DNA of 22,209 bases from JBOGTC01 sp050692055 (GCA_050692055.1 JBOGTC010000053.1:1-22209), one strand, 5' to 3'; shown: positions 6,611 to 14,325, numbered from the stretch's first letter. A program made the numbers and translations. Notes: generated from the letters alone by a model not told the origin.

Positions 6611-7065
6611 GAACGGCATCGGCGTCGCTCGGCTTCCTCATCGGTACGTGGGAGTTTGAAGCCAGCGTCGATGGCCGATTCCTGGGTCGCGGCCGCGCGA
6701 CGTTCGAGTGGATCGAGGACGGCGCGTTCGTCCGCGAACACGCGGAGGATCAGCCGAGCGCCGATGCGGATCCTGAGTGGGTGGCACACTCGCCGATGCC
6801 GGTGACGGCGATCATCGGGTTCGACGACACGACCCTCGAGCACGCGATGTTGTACTCCGACGCGCGCGGCGTACTCAGGATCTATCGCATGAGCCTGACC
6901 GATGACACATGGCGTCTCTGGCGGGCTGCCCCCGACTTCCACCAGCGGTTCATCGGGACCTTTCGAGACGATGGGAGGACGATCGAAGGCCGCTGGGAGT
7001 CGTCGCCAGACGGCTCTGCGTGGGAGCCGGACTTCGATATGACGTATCGGAGCGTCGTCAGTTGA
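6607..7065 (+). CDS. Lipocalin-like / DUF1579-type beta-barrel protein
   Basis: A 152-residue protein starting at GTG 6607, which overlaps the SRPBCC stop as GTGA. The opening LGFLIGTWEFEASVDGRFLG followed by GRATFEWIEDGAFVREHAE is typical of small lipocalin-like barrels that begin with L-x-G-x-W. Later strands alternate in the same way (AIIGFDDTTLEHAMLYSDAR, FHQRFIGTFRDDGRTIEGRW, FDMTYRSVVS). No catalytic residues can be assigned. It probably binds a small hydrophobic molecule and may act with the SRPBCC protein. Its last 8 bases overlap the 3' end of the convergent cupin gene, leaving no room for a terminator. Confidence 0.75.
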   Translation: MRTASASLGFLIGTWEFEASVDGRFLGRGRATFEWIEDGAFVREHAEDQPSADADPEWVAHSPMPVTAIIGFDDTTLEHAMLYSDARGVLRIYRMSLTDDTWRLWRAAPDFHQRFIGTFRDDGRTIEGRWESSPDGSAWEPDFDMTYRSVVS

Positions 7066-7459
7066 ATGTCCCGCGGTACTCCTCATCGGTGACGTGCTCG
7101 CCCCACTCCGACTCCGGCCCGTCCTCGGGCGCCTCCCACATGGCGAGGTGGGTCATGAAGTGGTCCGGCGCCGCGCCGTGCCAATGCCACTCTCCCGGCG
7201 GGGTCGTGACGGTGTCGCCCGCACGGATCTCGACGACCTCCTCGCCGCGCGACTGCGCCCGGCCGATGCCGTCGGTCACGTGGAGGGTCTGCCCCACCGC
7301 GTGCGCATGCCAGGCGTTGCGCGCGCCGGGTGCAAAGCGGACGACGTTGACGCGCATGCGCGACCACGGCTCACCACCGGTGAGGCGATCGATCCACACG
7401 TCGCCGACGAAGCGATCGGGTGTCCCCTTCGTCGAAGCATCCTTGGACTGGACCCGCAC
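7058..7459 (-). CDS. Cupin-domain protein (mandelonitrile lyase/CMD-associated type)
   Basis: A 133-residue single-domain cupin. Motif 1 reads GARNAWHAHAVGQTLHVTDG, with H51, H53 and Q57 (usually Glu) as metal-ligand candidates. Motif 2 reads AGDTVTTPPGEWHWHGA, with H92/H94. The end MTHLAMWEAPED and EHVTDEEYRG are typical of the manganese cupins related to (R)-hydroxynitrile lyases and found beside carboxymuconolactone decarboxylase genes. I chose GTG 7459 because GGAAGGAG lies 8 bases upstream. A TTG at 7465 is in frame but only 2 bases from the same Shine-Dalgarno. It is divergent from the alpha/beta hydrolase gene at 7546. Substrate unknown. Confidence 0.87.
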   Translation of the reverse strand: MRVQSKDASTKGTPDRFVGDVWIDRLTGGEPWSRMRVNVVRFAPGARNAWHAHAVGQTLHVTDGIGRAQSRGEEVVEIRAGDTVTTPPGEWHWHGAAPDHFMTHLAMWEAPEDGPESEWGEHVTDEEYRGTFN

Positions 7460-7545
7460 GATCAAAGCTCCTTCCTGACCGATGAGAATCGCCGCGTTGC
7501 GGCGTCCACATCACGTAATCGCCGACTTCCCAGAGGAGAGACATC

Positions 7546-8421
7546 ATGACCGTGACCGAGGCCATCACGCGCACCCTGGACGTCCCCGGCGCGACCCTGA
7601 CCTACGACGTCCGTGGCGGCTCGAGCCACGCTCCTCCCCTGTTCCTAATTGGCTTGCCGATGGCTGCCGCCGGATTCGGCACCCTGGCGAGCCACTTCAC
7701 CGACCGCACGGTGATGACGTACGACCCCCGCGGATCCGAGCGCAGCACCAAGACCGATCCCACGAGCCCGGTGACGCCAGACGACCATGCCGACGACCTG
7801 CATCGGCTCATCCAGGAGCTGGGCGCAGGCCCCGTGGACCTCTTCGGCAGCAGCGGCGGCGCGATCACAGCCCTGGCGCTCGTCTCGAAGCATCCCGAGG
7901 ATGTCCGGACCCTCGTGGCGCACGAGCCGCCGCTCGCCTCGGTGCTCCCTGACCGCGAGAACGCGATGGCGGTCACCCGCGCGATTCACGACACCTACCA
8001 GGCGAAGGGGTTCGGCGCCGCGATGGCGCACTTCATCGCCGTCGTGTGCCACAAGGGTGAGTTCGCGGATGACTTCGCGCAGCAGCCGGGCCCTGATCCG
8101 GCGACGTTCGGCATGCCGGCCGAGGACGATGGCTCCCGCACGGATCCGCTGCTGGGGTCGAACAACATGATCACCATCACGCACTACGGGCCGGACTTCG
8201 ACGCACTGAAGGAAGCATCGACCCGGATCGTCATCGCTGCTGGCGTGGGGTCAGAGGGCGACATGGCGAACCGAGGAGCGCACGCCGTTGCCGACCGGCT
8301 CGGCACCGAGCCGGTCATCTTCCCGAGCGACCACGGCGGCTTCCTGGGAGGCGAATACGGCCAGACGGGCGAGCCGGAGGCCTTCGCGGCCAAGCTGCGC
8401 CAGGTCCTGGAAGTGAGCTAA
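7546..8421 (+). CDS. Alpha/beta hydrolase
   Basis: A 291-residue alpha/beta hydrolase. The oxyanion-side strand is PPLFLIGLPMAAAGFGT and the strand MTYDPRGSERS follows. The nucleophile elbow is DLFGSSGGAIT with Ser103. The cap section runs through about residues 130-220. The late acid is probably in IAAGVGSEGD and the catalytic histidine is H263 in FPSDHGGFLGG. The Shine-Dalgarno AGAGGAGAG lies just upstream of ATG 7546. The downstream reductase starts 3 bases after its stop, so they are co-transcribed. No signal peptide, so cytoplasmic. Substrate not predictable; an esterase or lactonase role is usual in this family. Confidence 0.9.
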   Translation: MTVTEAITRTLDVPGATLTYDVRGGSSHAPPLFLIGLPMAAAGFGTLASHFTDRTVMTYDPRGSERSTKTDPTSPVTPDDHADDLHRLIQELGAGPVDLFGSSGGAITALALVSKHPEDVRTLVAHEPPLASVLPDRENAMAVTRAIHDTYQAKGFGAAMAHFIAVVCHKGEFADDFAQQPGPDPATFGMPAEDDGSRTDPLLGSNNMITITHYGPDFDALKEASTRIVIAAGVGSEGDMANRGAHAVADRLGTEPVIFPSDHGGFLGGEYGQTGEPEAFAAKLRQVLEVS

Positions 8422-8424
8422 CCG

Positions 8425-9039
8425 ATGCAGCTCACGGTCACGACCTTCCTCTCGGTCGACGGCGTCTACCAGGGGCCGGGCGCCCCGAGCGAGGATCGCA
8501 GCGGCGGCTTCGACCGCGGCGGCTGGCTGGTCCCCCACTTCGACGAGGCGACCGGCGCGTTCATGGACTCCGTCATGCAGCAGGCTGACGCCTTTCTCCT
8601 GGGCCGGCGCACGTACGACATCTTCGCCGCCTCGTGGCCGAACGCCACCGATCCCGACGACACGGTGGCGACCCGCCTCAACACGCTCCCGAAGTACGTG
8701 GCGTCGACGACGCTCACGAACCCGGAGTGGGCCAACACGAGCGTGCTGGAGGGAGACCTGGCCTCGGCCGTGCGGGAGCTCAAGGATCGCGACGGGCGCG
8801 AGCTCCAGGTGCACGGCAGCGGCGCGCTCGTGCGATTCCTGCTCGACAACGACCTCGTGGACCGCCTGAACCTGCTCGTGTTCCCGGTGATCGTCGGCGC
8901 AGGACGTCGCCTGTTCCCCGACAGCGGCATCGCGACCGGCCTAGTGCTGGACGAGTCGCGCACCACGGGATCGGGCGTGACGATCTCGGTGTATCGACCG
9001 ACCGGGCGCCCGGAGTTCGGGGAGGTCGAGGTCAGCTGA
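8425..9039 (+). CDS. RibD-C / dihydrofolate reductase-like protein 1
   Basis: A 204-residue protein of the RibD C-terminal (DHFR-like) family. Motifs in order: LTVTTFLSVDGVYQGPGAPS, with the conserved S-x-D-G that starts the fold; ADAFLLGRRTYDIFAASWP, the L-G-R-x-T-Y nucleotide-side motif (58-64); RELQVHGSGALVRFLLDNDL; and LNLLVFPVIVGAGRRLFPDS, the P-V-I-V-G-x-G motif. It is likely to be an NAD(P)H-dependent reductase, but members of this group are not true folate enzymes and the substrate is unknown. It starts 3 bases after the hydrolase stop and is followed 33 bases later by a second, divergent paralogue. Confidence 0.92.
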   Translation: MQLTVTTFLSVDGVYQGPGAPSEDRSGGFDRGGWLVPHFDEATGAFMDSVMQQADAFLLGRRTYDIFAASWPNATDPDDTVATRLNTLPKYVASTTLTNPEWANTSVLEGDLASAVRELKDRDGRELQVHGSGALVRFLLDNDLVDRLNLLVFPVIVGAGRRLFPDSGIATGLVLDESRTTGSGVTISVYRPTGRPEFGEVEVS

Positions 9040-9072
9040 CGACCGTAGGCCATCCCCCAGGGAGCGCGCGAC

Positions 9073-9633
9073 GTGGGCAAGCTCATCTACAGCATGAACG
9101 TCTCGCTCGACGGGTTCGTCGAGACGCGGGACCACGGCCTCGACTGGGCGACCGTCGACGACGAGCTGCACACGTGGTTCAACGACCAGGCGAAGACGCT
9201 GGACGCTACCCTCTACGGTCGCCGGATGTACGAGCTGATGGCGGACTACTGGCCGACCGGGGAGGACGATCCAGCGGCGACCCATGCGATGCGCGAGTTC
9301 TCGCACATCTGGAAGCCGATGCCGAAGATCGTCTTCTCCACGAGCCTCCGGCGGGTCGAGCACAACGCGCGCCTGGTGCACGGCGACGTCGGGACGGTGC
9401 TCGAGAGCCTGCGTCGTGAGTTCGACGGCGACCTCGACGTCGGCGGACCGAATCTAGCCGGCCAGTTCGTGCGTCGCGAGCTCGTGGACGAGTACCGGCT
9501 CATCATCCATCCGGTCGTGCTGGGGGCGGGCACGCCGTTCTGGCCCGCGCTCGACGCGCCGTTGACCGTGCGGCTTGTCGAGACGCGGACCTTCGGCTCC
9601 GGCGCCGAACTGAGGACGTACGTCCCTTCCTAG
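9073..9633 (+). CDS. RibD-C / dihydrofolate reductase-like protein 2
   Basis: A 186-residue protein of the same family as its upstream neighbour but clearly diverged from it. Motifs: KLIYSMNVSLDGFVETRDHG, DATLYGRRMYELMADYWP, KIVFSTSLRRVEHNARLVHG, DLDVGGPNLAGQFVRRELVD and YRLIIHPVVLGAGTPFWPAL. The start is GTG 9073, with AGGGAG about 9 bases upstream. It is the last gene of the hydrolase - reductase - reductase unit and converges on the SMP-30 gene with only a 6-base gap and no visible terminator. Probably an NADPH-dependent reductase of unknown substrate. Confidence 0.92.
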   Translation: MGKLIYSMNVSLDGFVETRDHGLDWATVDDELHTWFNDQAKTLDATLYGRRMYELMADYWPTGEDDPAATHAMREFSHIWKPMPKIVFSTSLRRVEHNARLVHGDVGTVLESLRREFDGDLDVGGPNLAGQFVRRELVDEYRLIIHPVVLGAGTPFWPALDAPLTVRLVETRTFGSGAELRTYVPS

Positions 9634-9639
9634 CGGTGC

Positions 9640-10479
9640 CTAGGGCGAGCCGGCGTGGGGCGCTGGCGCATCGGCGATCAGCACCTGACCGGTTCGATCC
9701 GCGATCGCCTCGTCCACCTGCTCGAAGCCGCGCCACTCGGCCGCCAGGATGAACAACGTCTCCCCATCTGGACCGCCCAGCATGCAGGCGAACGCGCCGC
9801 GGTCGACGGTCACGGTCTCGAGCACCTCGCCGCCCTCGCGGACGCGCACGCAGTGCCCGTTACCGACGTCCGCATACCAGACGGCGCCATCGGCATCGAG
9901 GCAGATCCCATCCGGGTGGTCGCCGGGCGTTGCCGCCCACACGCGTCGTCCCGAGAGCGTTCCGTCGTCGGCGATGTCGTACGCGGTCAAGCCCTCGGCG
10001 TACGACTCGGCCACGATGAGCGTCCGGTTGTCGGGCGTCACGGCCATGCCGTTTGGAAAGGCGAGCCCGTCCCCAACCTGGCGGGCCCGGCCGTCCGGCG
10101 TGACGAGGGCGATGATCCCCGGCGGGTCATCCTCTGCCGGCCCGAAGAGCCGCCCGTTGACGTAGACATTGCCGCGGCCGTCGACGACCAGCTCGTTCCA
10201 ATCGCCGGCGAGGTCGCTCAGGTCAGCGTGCGCGACGAGCGAGCCGTCAGGCTCGAAGCGCGAGAGCCCTTCGCCCGTCACCAGGAGGCGGCCGTCCGGC
10301 AGCCAGTCGATCGACCAGCCCATGCCGCCCGCCCCGTGAGCGACGACCTTGCTGGTGCCGTCGAGGTCGACGGCGATGATCTCATCGGTCCCCCAATGGG
10401 CGAACCACAGCCGGCCGTCATGCCAGCGAGGCGACTCGACGTAGGCAAGGCCACTCAGGATGACTCGCGGCTCAGACAT
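9640..10479 (-). CDS. SMP-30/gluconolactonase/LRE-family protein
   Basis: A 279-residue six-bladed beta-propeller of the SMP-30/gluconolactonase family. The metal-site residues expected for lactonases are visible: E15 in YVESPRWHDGRLWF, N143 in FPNGMAVTPDNRTLIVAES, and D190 in GDHPDGICLDADGAVWYADV. The substrate-side N95 lies in DWNELVVDGRGNVYVNGR. This supports a Ca/Zn-dependent sugar-lactone or related ester hydrolase; the substrate is unknown. No signal peptide. ATG 10479 overlaps the stop of the DUF4287-SRPBCC gene by 8 bases, so the two genes form an operon. Confidence 0.93.
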   Translation of the reverse strand: MSEPRVILSGLAYVESPRWHDGRLWFAHWGTDEIIAVDLDGTSKVVAHGAGGMGWSIDWLPDGRLLVTGEGLSRFEPDGSLVAHADLSDLAGDWNELVVDGRGNVYVNGRLFGPAEDDPPGIIALVTPDGRARQVGDGLAFPNGMAVTPDNRTLIVAESYAEGLTAYDIADDGTLSGRRVWAATPGDHPDGICLDADGAVWYADVGNGHCVRVREGGEVLETVTVDRGAFACMLGGPDGETLFILAAEWRGFEQVDEAIADRTGQVLIADAPAPHAGSP

Positions 10480-11155
10480 CGGTCGACTCCAGGAAGGACT
10501 TGAGCGCTGCGAGCCGCGCCTTCCATGAGTGTTTCGCAGCCTCCGCCGCACCAGGGTCAGGGAGCCGCTCGTGGGACACGTACGCCGTGGCCTTCGACGG
10601 CCCTTTAACCTCGAACGTGACGAGGACCCGCGTCGGGCCGTCGGCCCAATCGAACCGCGCGACGCGGCCGGGCTGCGACGTCCGGAGGAACATCGATCCG
10701 TCGGTGAGCCACTGGGCGCGGGTCCGTTCGTCAGCAAACGCGTCGAACAGGACACCAATCGGCACGCCGACGGTCTTCGATGCGTAGATCGTGAACCCGT
10801 TCGGCTGCTGGTGCTTGAGCCGCATGCCGCGGGCGCGCTCGTAGCCAGTGGTGATCGCCTGCGCCCACCAGCCCGGGACGCCGTGCCGGGTGACCAGGAA
10901 GTCGACGGTCTCGCCGTGCTTCCGGTCCCGAGCCCCCCAGCGGTCGAGGAGGGAGAGCCACGCCTCCCAATCCTGCCCGGTCGCTTCGCTGATCTTCTCG
11001 TCCGACGCGAGCTCCTTGGCGCTCGCCAGCCTCCTCCGAGCTGCCTCCAGGCGGTCGCGTCCGGGCGCGACATGCCTGCGCGCCGCCGTGTAACTCTCCC
11101 CCGTCTTCGACATGCGCTCGCGAACGCGGCGCTTGAAGAGCTTCTGGGTGGTCAT
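10472..11155 (-). CDS. DUF4287-like plus SRPBCC fusion protein
   Basis: A 227-residue protein with two parts. Residues 1-105 are helical and start with FKRRVRERMSKTGESYTAAR, the DUF4287-type element, then WEAWLSLLDRWGARDRKHGE and GVPGWWAQAITTGYERARGM. Residues about 115-227 form an SRPBCC (START-like) domain: FTIYASKTVGVPIGVLFDAF, ARFDWADGPTRVLVTFEVKG, SKATAYVSHERLPDP, and the closing helix WKARLAALKSFLEST. It probably binds a small ligand; role unknown. ATG 11155 has AAGGAG 7 bases upstream. Part of that Shine-Dalgarno lies in a hairpin (11164-11188). It is translationally coupled to the SMP-30 gene downstream. Confidence 0.85.
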   Translation of the reverse strand: MTTQKLFKRRVRERMSKTGESYTAARRHVAPGRDRLEAARRRLASAKELASDEKISEATGQDWEAWLSLLDRWGARDRKHGETVDFLVTRHGVPGWWAQAITTGYERARGMRLKHQQPNGFTIYASKTVGVPIGVLFDAFADERTRAQWLTDGSMFLRTSQPGRVARFDWADGPTRVLVTFEVKGPSKATAYVSHERLPDPGAAEAAKHSWKARLAALKSFLESTDV

Positions 11156-11163
11156 CGCACGCT

Positions 11164-11188
11164 CCTTCGTTCATGGGGCGGACGAAGG
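11164..11188 (-). promoter_or_regulatory. Hairpin overlapping the Shine-Dalgarno of the DUF4287-SRPBCC gene
   Basis: A perfect 7-base inverted repeat, CCTTCGT (11164-11170) and ACGAAGG (11182-11188), encloses an 11-base loop. On the minus-strand transcript the 3' arm contains AAGG of the AAGGAG Shine-Dalgarno. Folding could therefore hold back ribosome loading. Functional role is inferred. Confidence 0.35.
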
Positions 11189-11328
11189 ACTCACGCTCCC
11201 TCGGCGCCACCACGAAGGCGTGCCGTCAAGATCCCGGGGACTGAGCCCCCTTTGCCTCACCGATGCCGGCGGCGTGAGCGCCGGAGCCGAGGTTGGGCGC
11301 GGGATACGCCGAAGGCCAGTCTAGCACC

Positions 11329-11354
11329 CGCTCCGCAACGGCTCTAGCGGAGCG
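11329..11354 (-). terminator. Possible hairpin terminator downstream of the DinB pseudogene
   Basis: A perfect 8-base inverted repeat, CGCTCCGC (11329-11336) and GCGGAGCG (11347-11354), has a 10-base loop. It lies 25 bases beyond the DinB stop on the minus strand. There is no T-run, so intrinsic termination would be weak. Two shorter hairpins lie nearby (11236-11249 and 11266-11284). Confidence 0.35.
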
Positions 11355-11378
11355 CATGGATCGTCGGGATGCCGCGGG

Positions 11379-11884
11379 TCAGTCCCAGAGGTCGATCTGC
11401 GGGAGTCCGGCGTTCCCGAACGTTCCTGACAGCTCGGCGCAATGCCAGGCGTCGTGGCTGAAGACCCGCTGCAGGACCGAGCCCCGCGTGTGGACCCACG
11501 TCTCGTCCCATTCGGGACGGCGGAGCTCCTCGTCGAGCATGTCGAGGGTCCATCGGTCCAGGCACCTCTCGACGATCCGGAAGGACGAGTCGAGCGCCTC
11601 GACGAGCTGGTCGGCGCTGAGCACGTTCTCGAGGTCGTCGTCGCCAGGGCAGTTGTGCGCGGCATCGGTGAACCGAGTCGTCTCCGCGCCGGGCTCACCG
11701 GCGAAGTCGCACAGCCAGAACACGCGCTGGCAGGCGGTGTGGCCAATGGTCCCCCAGATCGGCCATCGGTCGGGCGACGGGCGGATCGCGAGCTGCTCCT
11801 CGGTCAGCGCCGCGACGCGTCGCGGAGGCGCTGGTTGTACTGGGGCCACATGCTGTAGGCCGGCCGGATCGTCGCGTTGCTCAT
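11379..11884 (-). pseudogene. DinB-family protein gene with a single frameshift
   Basis: From ATG 11884 the frame reads MSNATIRPAYSMWPQYNQRL and RDA, then hits a stop. The rest of the DinB protein continues in another frame from about 11818: VAALTEEQLAIRPSPDRWPI, GHTACQRVFWLCDFAG and VFSHDAWHCAELSGTFGNAG, to the stop at 11379-11381. The paralogue at 12999-13511 reads straight through this point (RDVVATMTDEQLAIW), which shows that one base is missing near 11818-11822. The metal-site histidines of the DinB fold (GHT..., SHDAWH) are intact. Either a recent null mutation or a sequencing error. If repaired, the product would be a metal-dependent DinB/YfiT-like protein of about 168 residues, probably a thiol-dependent detoxification S-transferase. 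Confidence 0.85.
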
Positions 11885-11937
11885 ACTGTCCACCGTACTA
11901 CCCGATTCCTGTCGGATCGTGTCAGATATGTTGGAGG

Positions 11938-12951
11938 CTACCGAGTCAGGCTCGCCGCGCGTGCGTCGGGTCGTCCGGCCAGGACGGCGGCAAGGATCTC
12001 GACGCCGTCGACGAGGCGCGGGCCCGGGCGCGACACGTACGCCGATCCGTCGACCGCCCAGAGCTCACCCTCGCTCCAGGCCGTCGTCACGGTGAGGGCC
12101 TCCGGCGGCTCGAACGACGCCCACTCCGCCAGGCTGGTAGCGAGGTCGAAGCCGCACAGTCCGAGCACGACGACCTCGGGATCTGCCTCGGCGAGAGCAG
12201 CCCATCCCAGCTCGCGCGACGGCGTGCCGGACCAGCCGATGACCGACGTGCCGCCCGCCCGTTCGACCTGCTCCGGCACCCAGTGCCCGGGCGCGAACAG
12301 CGGGTCGAGCCACTCGATCATCGCCACGCGCGGAGACCGATCCGGCCGCTCCACGGCCTCCAGGCGTCGGCGGAGCTCCGCCACGAGCGCCCGCCCACGC
12401 TCCTCCACGCCGACGAGGCGGGCGACCACCTCGATCGTCGCGAGGACGTCGTCCAGCGAGTGCGGCTCGAGCGAGACGACGACCGGTCCGTCGGCGCCAC
12501 CGGCGCTGCGGGCGGCCTCGAGGACGGTCGGGTAGGAAACGGCGCAGACGCTACAGAGCTCCTGGGTGAGGATGAGATCGGGCTCGAGCCCGGCCATGCG
12601 CGCCTCGTCAAGGGCGTAGATGCCGTGGCCGGCCGTGAGGGACGAGCGCACGGCGGCATCGATCGCTCGCGATCCGCTCACCTCCGGTGCCAGGCGGTTC
12701 GCTGTGATCCGGGGCACGTCCACGAGCGGCTCCGGTGGGAAGTCGCACTCGTGTGTGATGGCCACCAGCCGCTCGGCGAGGCCGAGGGCACAGGCGATCT
12801 CGGTCGCGGACGGCAGGAGCGAGACGATCCGACGTGCCGGACGCACGAGCTGCCCGGGCCCGGACCAGCGCGCCGCGGGGTGCCCGATCTCGGGCTCCTG
12901 CCCGGGTCGTGTCGCGGCGCCGCCACGGAATCGGTCACCCGTAGTCGTCAT
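11938..12951 (-). CDS. Cobalamin-binding (BtuF-like, helical backbone) protein without signal peptide
   Basis: A 337-residue protein of the periplasmic-binding-protein-like cobalamin-binding family. The core begins RIVSLLPSATEIACALGLAE (41-60) and continues with LVAITHECDFPPEPLVDVPR, LILTQELCSVCAVSYPTVLE (Cys133/Cys136), MIEWLDPLFAPGHWVPEQVE, GWAALAEADPEVVVLGLCGF and ELWAVDGSAYVSRPGPRLVD. It lacks a secretion signal or lipobox, and no ABC permease or ATPase genes are nearby. It may act in the cytoplasm, or the true start may differ. I chose ATG 12951, which lacks a clear Shine-Dalgarno; GTG 12846, just before the core, is an alternative. It sits between two paralogous DinB genes on the same strand. 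Confidence 0.85.
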   Translation of the reverse strand: MTTTGDRFRGGAATRPGQEPEIGHPAARWSGPGQLVRPARRIVSLLPSATEIACALGLAERLVAITHECDFPPEPLVDVPRITANRLAPEVSGSRAIDAAVRSSLTAGHGIYALDEARMAGLEPDLILTQELCSVCAVSYPTVLEAARSAGGADGPVVVSLEPHSLDDVLATIEVVARLVGVEERGRALVAELRRRLEAVERPDRSPRVAMIEWLDPLFAPGHWVPEQVERAGGTSVIGWSGTPSRELGWAALAEADPEVVVLGLCGFDLATSLAEWASFEPPEALTVTTAWSEGELWAVDGSAYVSRPGPRLVDGVEILAAVLAGRPDARAASLTR

Positions 12952-12998
12952 GACGTTGAGGATACCGATGGGCCGCATCGGCGGCCGGCTCCCGCGCC

Positions 12999-13511
12999 TC
13001 AGTCCTGCCGCCAGAGGTCGATCTGGGGAAGCCCGTGGATGCCGAGGGTCTGGGACAGCTCGCCGCAGTGGTAGGCCTCGTGACTGAAGAGTCGCTGGAG
13101 GATCGAGCTGCGGGTATGGACCTGGAGCGTGCCGTTGTAGTCGCGCTCGATCGGGTCGGCGAGCATCTCCGGGGTCCATCGGTCCAGGCAGCCCTCGATG
13201 AGCCCGAAGGTCGAGTCCAGGGCCTCGGCAAGCTCATCGGCGGTGCGCGGGTGGTCGAGGTCGTCTGCCCAGTCGAGGGTGGCGCCATCGGTGAAGAATG
13301 GCGTCGTCTCCGCACGGGGCTCACCGACGATCTCGCACAGCCAGTACACCCGCATCGCGGCGGTGTGGCCGACGGTCGCCCAGATCGGCAACCGATCGGG
13401 CGACGGCCAGATCGCGAGCTGCTCATCGGTCATCGTCGCGACGACGTCGCGGAGGCGCTGGTTGTACTGCGGCCACATGTCGTAGGCGGGTCGAATGGTC
13501 TGCATGCTCAT
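12999..13511 (-). CDS. DinB-family protein
   Basis: A 170-residue four-helix-bundle DinB/YfiT-type protein. The three histidines of the metal site are visible: H49 in ATVGHTAAMRVYWLCEI and H144/H148 in LFSHEAYHCGELSQTLG. The end GLPQIDLW is shared with the neighbouring paralogue. Related proteins are metal-dependent S-transferases using bacillithiol or mycothiol, or are uncharacterised; the substrate here is unknown. ATG 13511 overlaps the HIT stop (ATGA), with AGGGA 6 bases upstream. A second ATG at 13505 is possible. It is close in sequence to the frameshifted copy at 11379-11884, including a 20-base identical stretch near the 5' end, so the pair arose by duplication. Confidence 0.92.
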   Translation of the reverse strand: MSMQTIRPAYDMWPQYNQRLRDVVATMTDEQLAIWPSPDRLPIWATVGHTAAMRVYWLCEIVGEPRAETTPFFTDGATLDWADDLDHPRTADELAEALDSTFGLIEGCLDRWTPEMLADPIERDYNGTLQVHTRSSILQRLFSHEAYHCGELSQTLGIHGLPQIDLWRQD

Positions 13512-13990
13512 GTCGTTCCCTGTGACAGCAGTTGTCGGGCCCGATCGATCACTTCGGCAATCTCATCCGCGGCCAACTCCGGGAATTCCCGGCTCACGAC
13601 CCGCTGCGCTCCGCTCGGCTGAGGCTCGTACGTCTGCTCGCCGCGAATGATGTCGGAGTTCAGCGCGTCACCCTCGCGATGCGGCCCGAGGTGGACATGG
13701 AGGTGCGGGATCCCACCCCCGAAGACGTAGACGTACACGAGCTCCGCGCCGGCGGCTTCCTTCAGCGCCGATGCGACGCGCGCCAGGACCGCCCCGAACG
13801 TATCGGCTTCCTCTCCGTCGAGGTCGGTGATGTGCGGCACATGGCGCTTCGGCTCCAGGTACCCGAAGCCTGTCGTGTAGCCACCGTGGGTCATCGAGAG
13901 CCGCCAGAGGTGATCTTCCCAGACGACCTCGCGGTTCAGCGCGCCGGCGGCCCGCTCGCCGTCGCACAGCAGGCAGTCCTCGTCAGGCAT
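13508..13990 (-). CDS. HIT-family (histidine triad) nucleotide hydrolase/transferase
   Basis: A 160-residue HIT protein. The catalytic triad motif H-x-H-x-H is at 96-100 in GIPHLHVHLGPHREGD; the central-to-last His is the nucleotidylated residue in this family. An N-terminal C-x-x-C (C6, C9) is the usual structural zinc site, completed by later histidines. The segment LSMTHGGYTTGFGYLEPKRH matches the strand and helix before the active site. It probably hydrolyses or transfers nucleoside monophosphates from a dinucleotide or phosphoramidate; the exact substrate is unknown. It overlaps the downstream DinB gene by ATGA. Confidence 0.92.
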   Translation of the reverse strand: MPDEDCLLCDGERAAGALNREVVWEDHLWRLSMTHGGYTTGFGYLEPKRHVPHITDLDGEEADTFGAVLARVASALKEAAGAELVYVYVFGGGIPHLHVHLGPHREGDALNSDIIRGEQTYEPQPSGAQRVVSREFPELAADEIAEVIDRARQLLSQGTT

Positions 13991-14054
13991 GGACCGATGC
14001 TACTGCGATCTCCGGCGCACTCGTCGGGCCCGGCTTGCGATCCGGGCGCTGGGC

Positions 14055-14325
14055 TCATGTCTCCGTCTGGACCTCGGCAATGATCCGTTTGATGTGCCTC
14101 AGGTGGCTGCGCTCATGGCGGGCCATCCAGTCGCTGTAGTAGAGGGCGCTGTTCTCGTAGAGCTCGCCGATCATGCCCGTCACCGTCGCGGTGCGCTCCC
14201 AGGCCTCCGGCGGCAGCGGCTCGAGGACTTCGAGGAGCTCGACGCGCTGCGCGCGGAACACCTCGAACGCGGCGGGACTTCCACTCGAAATAGTCGGTCT
14301 GCTTCTGCCAGGCCCGCGGGCTCAT
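14055..14325 (-). pseudogene. DinB-family gene remnant, N-terminally truncated and frameshifted
   Basis: The C-terminal half of a DinB-like protein is clear from about 14273 down to the stop at 14055: AAFEVFRAQRVELLEVLEPL, PPEAWERTATVTGMIGELYE, NSALYYSDWMARHERSHLRH. The preceding element RAWQKQTDYFEWKS, from ATG 14325, is in another frame. One extra C in the CCC run near 14274-14276 would explain the shift. The first 60-70 residues normally present are missing, and I could not find them upstream. A GTG at 14261 could start a 68-residue fragment. Lies upstream of, and on the same strand as, the HIT-DinB pair. Confidence 0.6.

Noticed and set aside
7490..7504. Palindrome CGCCGC-GTT-GCGGCG between the cupin and hydrolase genes
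   Set aside because: Short and GC-only, expected by chance in this composition; no adjacent regulator and no promoter fit.
11293..13074. A 593-codon plus-strand open frame
   Set aside because: It is antisense to the DinB and cobalamin-binding genes, low in complexity and without recognisable motifs. GC-rich third positions commonly create such frames.
13521..13527. A further TGTCACA (minus strand) upstream of the DinB gene
   Set aside because: No CGTC/CGTG at 16-17 bases downstream, and it lies inside the HIT coding region.
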